Assembly: GCF_040717445.1 (NCBI RefSeq)
Contig: NZ_JBFEFL010000001.1
Location: 1,994,001 to 2,058,000 of the forward strand
Direction: 5' to 3'
Length of the DNA stretch: 64,000 nucleotides
Origin: Qipengyuania sp. JC766
GTDB taxonomy: Bacteria; Pseudomonadota; Alphaproteobacteria; Sphingomonadales; Sphingomonadaceae
Positions 62,725 to 64,000 of this stretch are shown piece after piece (position 1 is the stretch's first letter; the number at the start of each line of letters is the position of its first letter). Below the pieces are notes generated by a model, which made no database searches, had not been told where the DNA came from, and was given only the letters and a program-made list of their open reading frames with translations. A program made the translations under genes and the position numbers.

Positions 62725-64000
62725 CTACTGGCAGCTCAGGCATTCCTCGTAATCGGTCTGCTCGCCGGCAGCGGCGCTCAGTTCGATCTTGGTCGCCTCG
62801 GCCGTGTTGTCGGCTTCCACGCCGCCGGCAAAGCCTGCCCGCTGCACCGATTTCGAGCGCAGGTAGTAGAGCGACTTGATGTTCTTCTCCCACGCCTGGA
62901 AGTGGAGCATCATCAGGTCCCACTTGTCGACGTCGGCCGGGATGAAGAGGTTGAGCGACTGCGCCTGGTCGATGAAGGGCGCGCGGTCGGCCGCGAATTC
63001 GAGCAGGTAGCGCTGGTCGATCTCGAAGCTGGTCTTGAAGACCGCCTTTTCCTCCGGCGTCAGGAAGTCGAGGTGCTGGACCGACCCCCCCTTCTCCAGG
63101 ATGGAGTTCCAGACATTGGTGCTGTCCTTGGACTTCTTCGCCAGCACCTTTTCCAGATAGCGGTTCTTGACCACGAAGCTGCCCGACAACGTCTTGTGGG
63201 TGTAGATGTTGGCCGGGATCGGTTCGATGCAGGCGCTGGTGCCGCCGCAGATGATGCTGATGCTGGCCGTCGGCGCGATCGCGGTCTTGCAGGAGAAGCG
63301 CTCCATCGCGCCCATTTCCTCCGCATCCGGGCACGGCCCGCGCTCCTGCGCCAGCACCATGCTCGCCTCTTCCGCCTTGGCCGCGATGTGCTTGAACATT
63401 TTCAGGTTCCACACCTTGGCCATCGTGCCTTCCAGCGGCAGGTTCTTGGCCTGCAGGAAGGAGTGGAAGCCCATCACGCCCAGCCCCACGCTGCGTTCGC
63501 GCGCAGCGGAATACTTGGCGCGCGCCATCTCGTCCGGGGCACGGTCGATATAGTCCTGCAGCACGTTGTCGAGGAAGCGCATGATGTCCTCGATGAACTG
63601 CTTGTCCGTGTTCCACTCGTCCCAGGTTTCCAGGTTGAGCGAGGACAGGCAGCACACGGCCGTGCGATCGTTGCCGAGGTGGTCGATGCCCGTCGGCAGG
63701 GTGATTTCGGAACACAGGTTGGAGGTGGAAACCTTCAGGCCCAGGTCGCGATGATGCTTGGGCATCATGCGGTTCACCGTGTCGGAAAACACGATGTAGG
63801 GCTCGCCCGTGGCAAGGCGCGTTTCGACCAGCTTCTGGAACAGGCTGCGCGCGTCCACTTCGCCGCGCACGCTGCCGTCGCGCGGGCTCTTGAGCTCGAA
63901 CTTCTCGCCCGCGCGCACCGCTTCCATGAATTCGTCGGTCAGCAGCACGCCGTGGTGCAGGTTCAGCGCCTTGCGATTGAAATCGCCCGACGGTTTGCGG
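62725..64000 (-). CDS. nrdA: Ribonucleotide reductase alpha subunit, C-terminal part (5' end outside window)
   Basis: About 424 C-terminal residues, open to the window edge. TSNLCSEITLP holds the Asn-Cys-Glu of the radical active site, the second redox cysteine lies in RTAVCCLSSLNLE, and the tail ends ECLSCQ, the Cys-x2-Cys pair that re-reduces the enzyme. IAPTASISIICGGTSACIEPI and MGFHSFLQ are further class Ia blocks. It works with NrdB (60152-61219). Confidence 0.95.
   Translation of the reverse strand, partial: RKPSGDFNRKALNLHHGVLLTDEFMEAVRAGEKFELKSPRDGSVRGEVDARSLFQKLVETRLATGEPYIVFSDTVNRMMPKHHRDLGLKVSTSNLCSEITLPTGIDHLGNDRTAVCCLSSLNLETWDEWNTDKQFIEDIMRFLDNVLQDYIDRAPDEMARAKYSAARERSVGLGVMGFHSFLQAKNLPLEGTMAKVWNLKMFKHIAAKAEEASMVLAQERGPCPDAEEMGAMERFSCKTAIAPTASISIICGGTSACIEPIPANIYTHKTLSGSFVVKNRYLEKVLAKKSKDSTNVWNSILEKGGSVQHLDFLTPEEKAVFKTSFEIDQRYLLEFAADRAPFIDQAQSLNLFIPADVDKWDLMMLHFQAWEKNIKSLYYLRSKSVQRAGFAGGVEADNTAEATKIELSAAAGEQTDYEECLSCQ

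Overview
This is GC-rich DNA (about 65% by eye) from an alphaproteobacterium, most likely order Sphingomonadales and probably family Erythrobacteraceae. Supporting signs are the small Sphingomonadales-type proteins (CC_3452 family, HapK-like, UPF0262), the rpmH-rnpA-yidD-yidC-engB order, a short 41-residue bL36 without a zinc ribbon, dense convergent and divergent packing with ATGA overlaps, and frequent TTG or GTG starts. The genus cannot be fixed from the sequence alone. No phage, insertion sequence, CRISPR array or rRNA gene was seen. Most of the window is ordinary chromosome with small accessory pockets.

Layout. 1-6.4 kb: an EEP hydrolase, a DksA/TraR zinc-finger protein, a scar made of two gene ends (a symporter and endonuclease III), a lower-GC orphan gene, a palindromic repeat element, an intact DAACS symporter and dapE. 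6.4-16 kb: cupin, S1/P1 nuclease, GST, the ribosome and membrane-insertion operon rpmH-rnpA-yidD-yidC-engB, a ClpP-fold periplasmic protein, a ComM/YifB ATPase and a glutathionyl-hydroquinone reductase. 16-28 kb: HxlR regulator with a palindromic operator, HAD phosphatase, bL36, galE, M14 carboxypeptidase, an XRE regulator/membrane-protein module with a double operator, cdd, a GH25-like protein, dnaB, a phospholipase D-like enzyme, rpoZ and a ParA-like ATPase.

28-41 kb: DUF3072 and DUF3667 proteins, a TIR-like membrane protein coupled to a secreted coiled-coil/TPR protein, ftsH, and a TetR-controlled tripartite efflux operon (permease, ATPase, adaptor, outer-membrane factor) with tandem perfect operators. 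41-54.6 kb: putA, dcd, a saccharopine-dehydrogenase-like reductase, a ZnuD-like TonB receptor with acidic and histidine-rich loops, tRNA-Gly(GCC), a thioredoxin-TPR protein, a LON-domain protein, marC, folD, yggT and argB.

54.6-64 kb: small lipoproteins and membrane proteins, then a DUF559 nuclease gene enclosed by copies of a palindromic repeat, a thermonuclease-like gene, a SEC-C gene broken by two single-base insertions, nrdB with NrdR-like boxes, two small hydrophilic proteins, and the 3' part of nrdA. A low-GC beta-helix-like orphan gene sits directly downstream of nrdA.

Points that most merit a second look are the two-gene scar at 1.6-1.8 kb, the repeat-bounded DUF559 unit, the doubly frameshifted SEC-C gene, the orphan beside nrdA, the terminator whose stem contains the ribosome binding site of the TPR gene, and the TIR-like/TPR gene pair.
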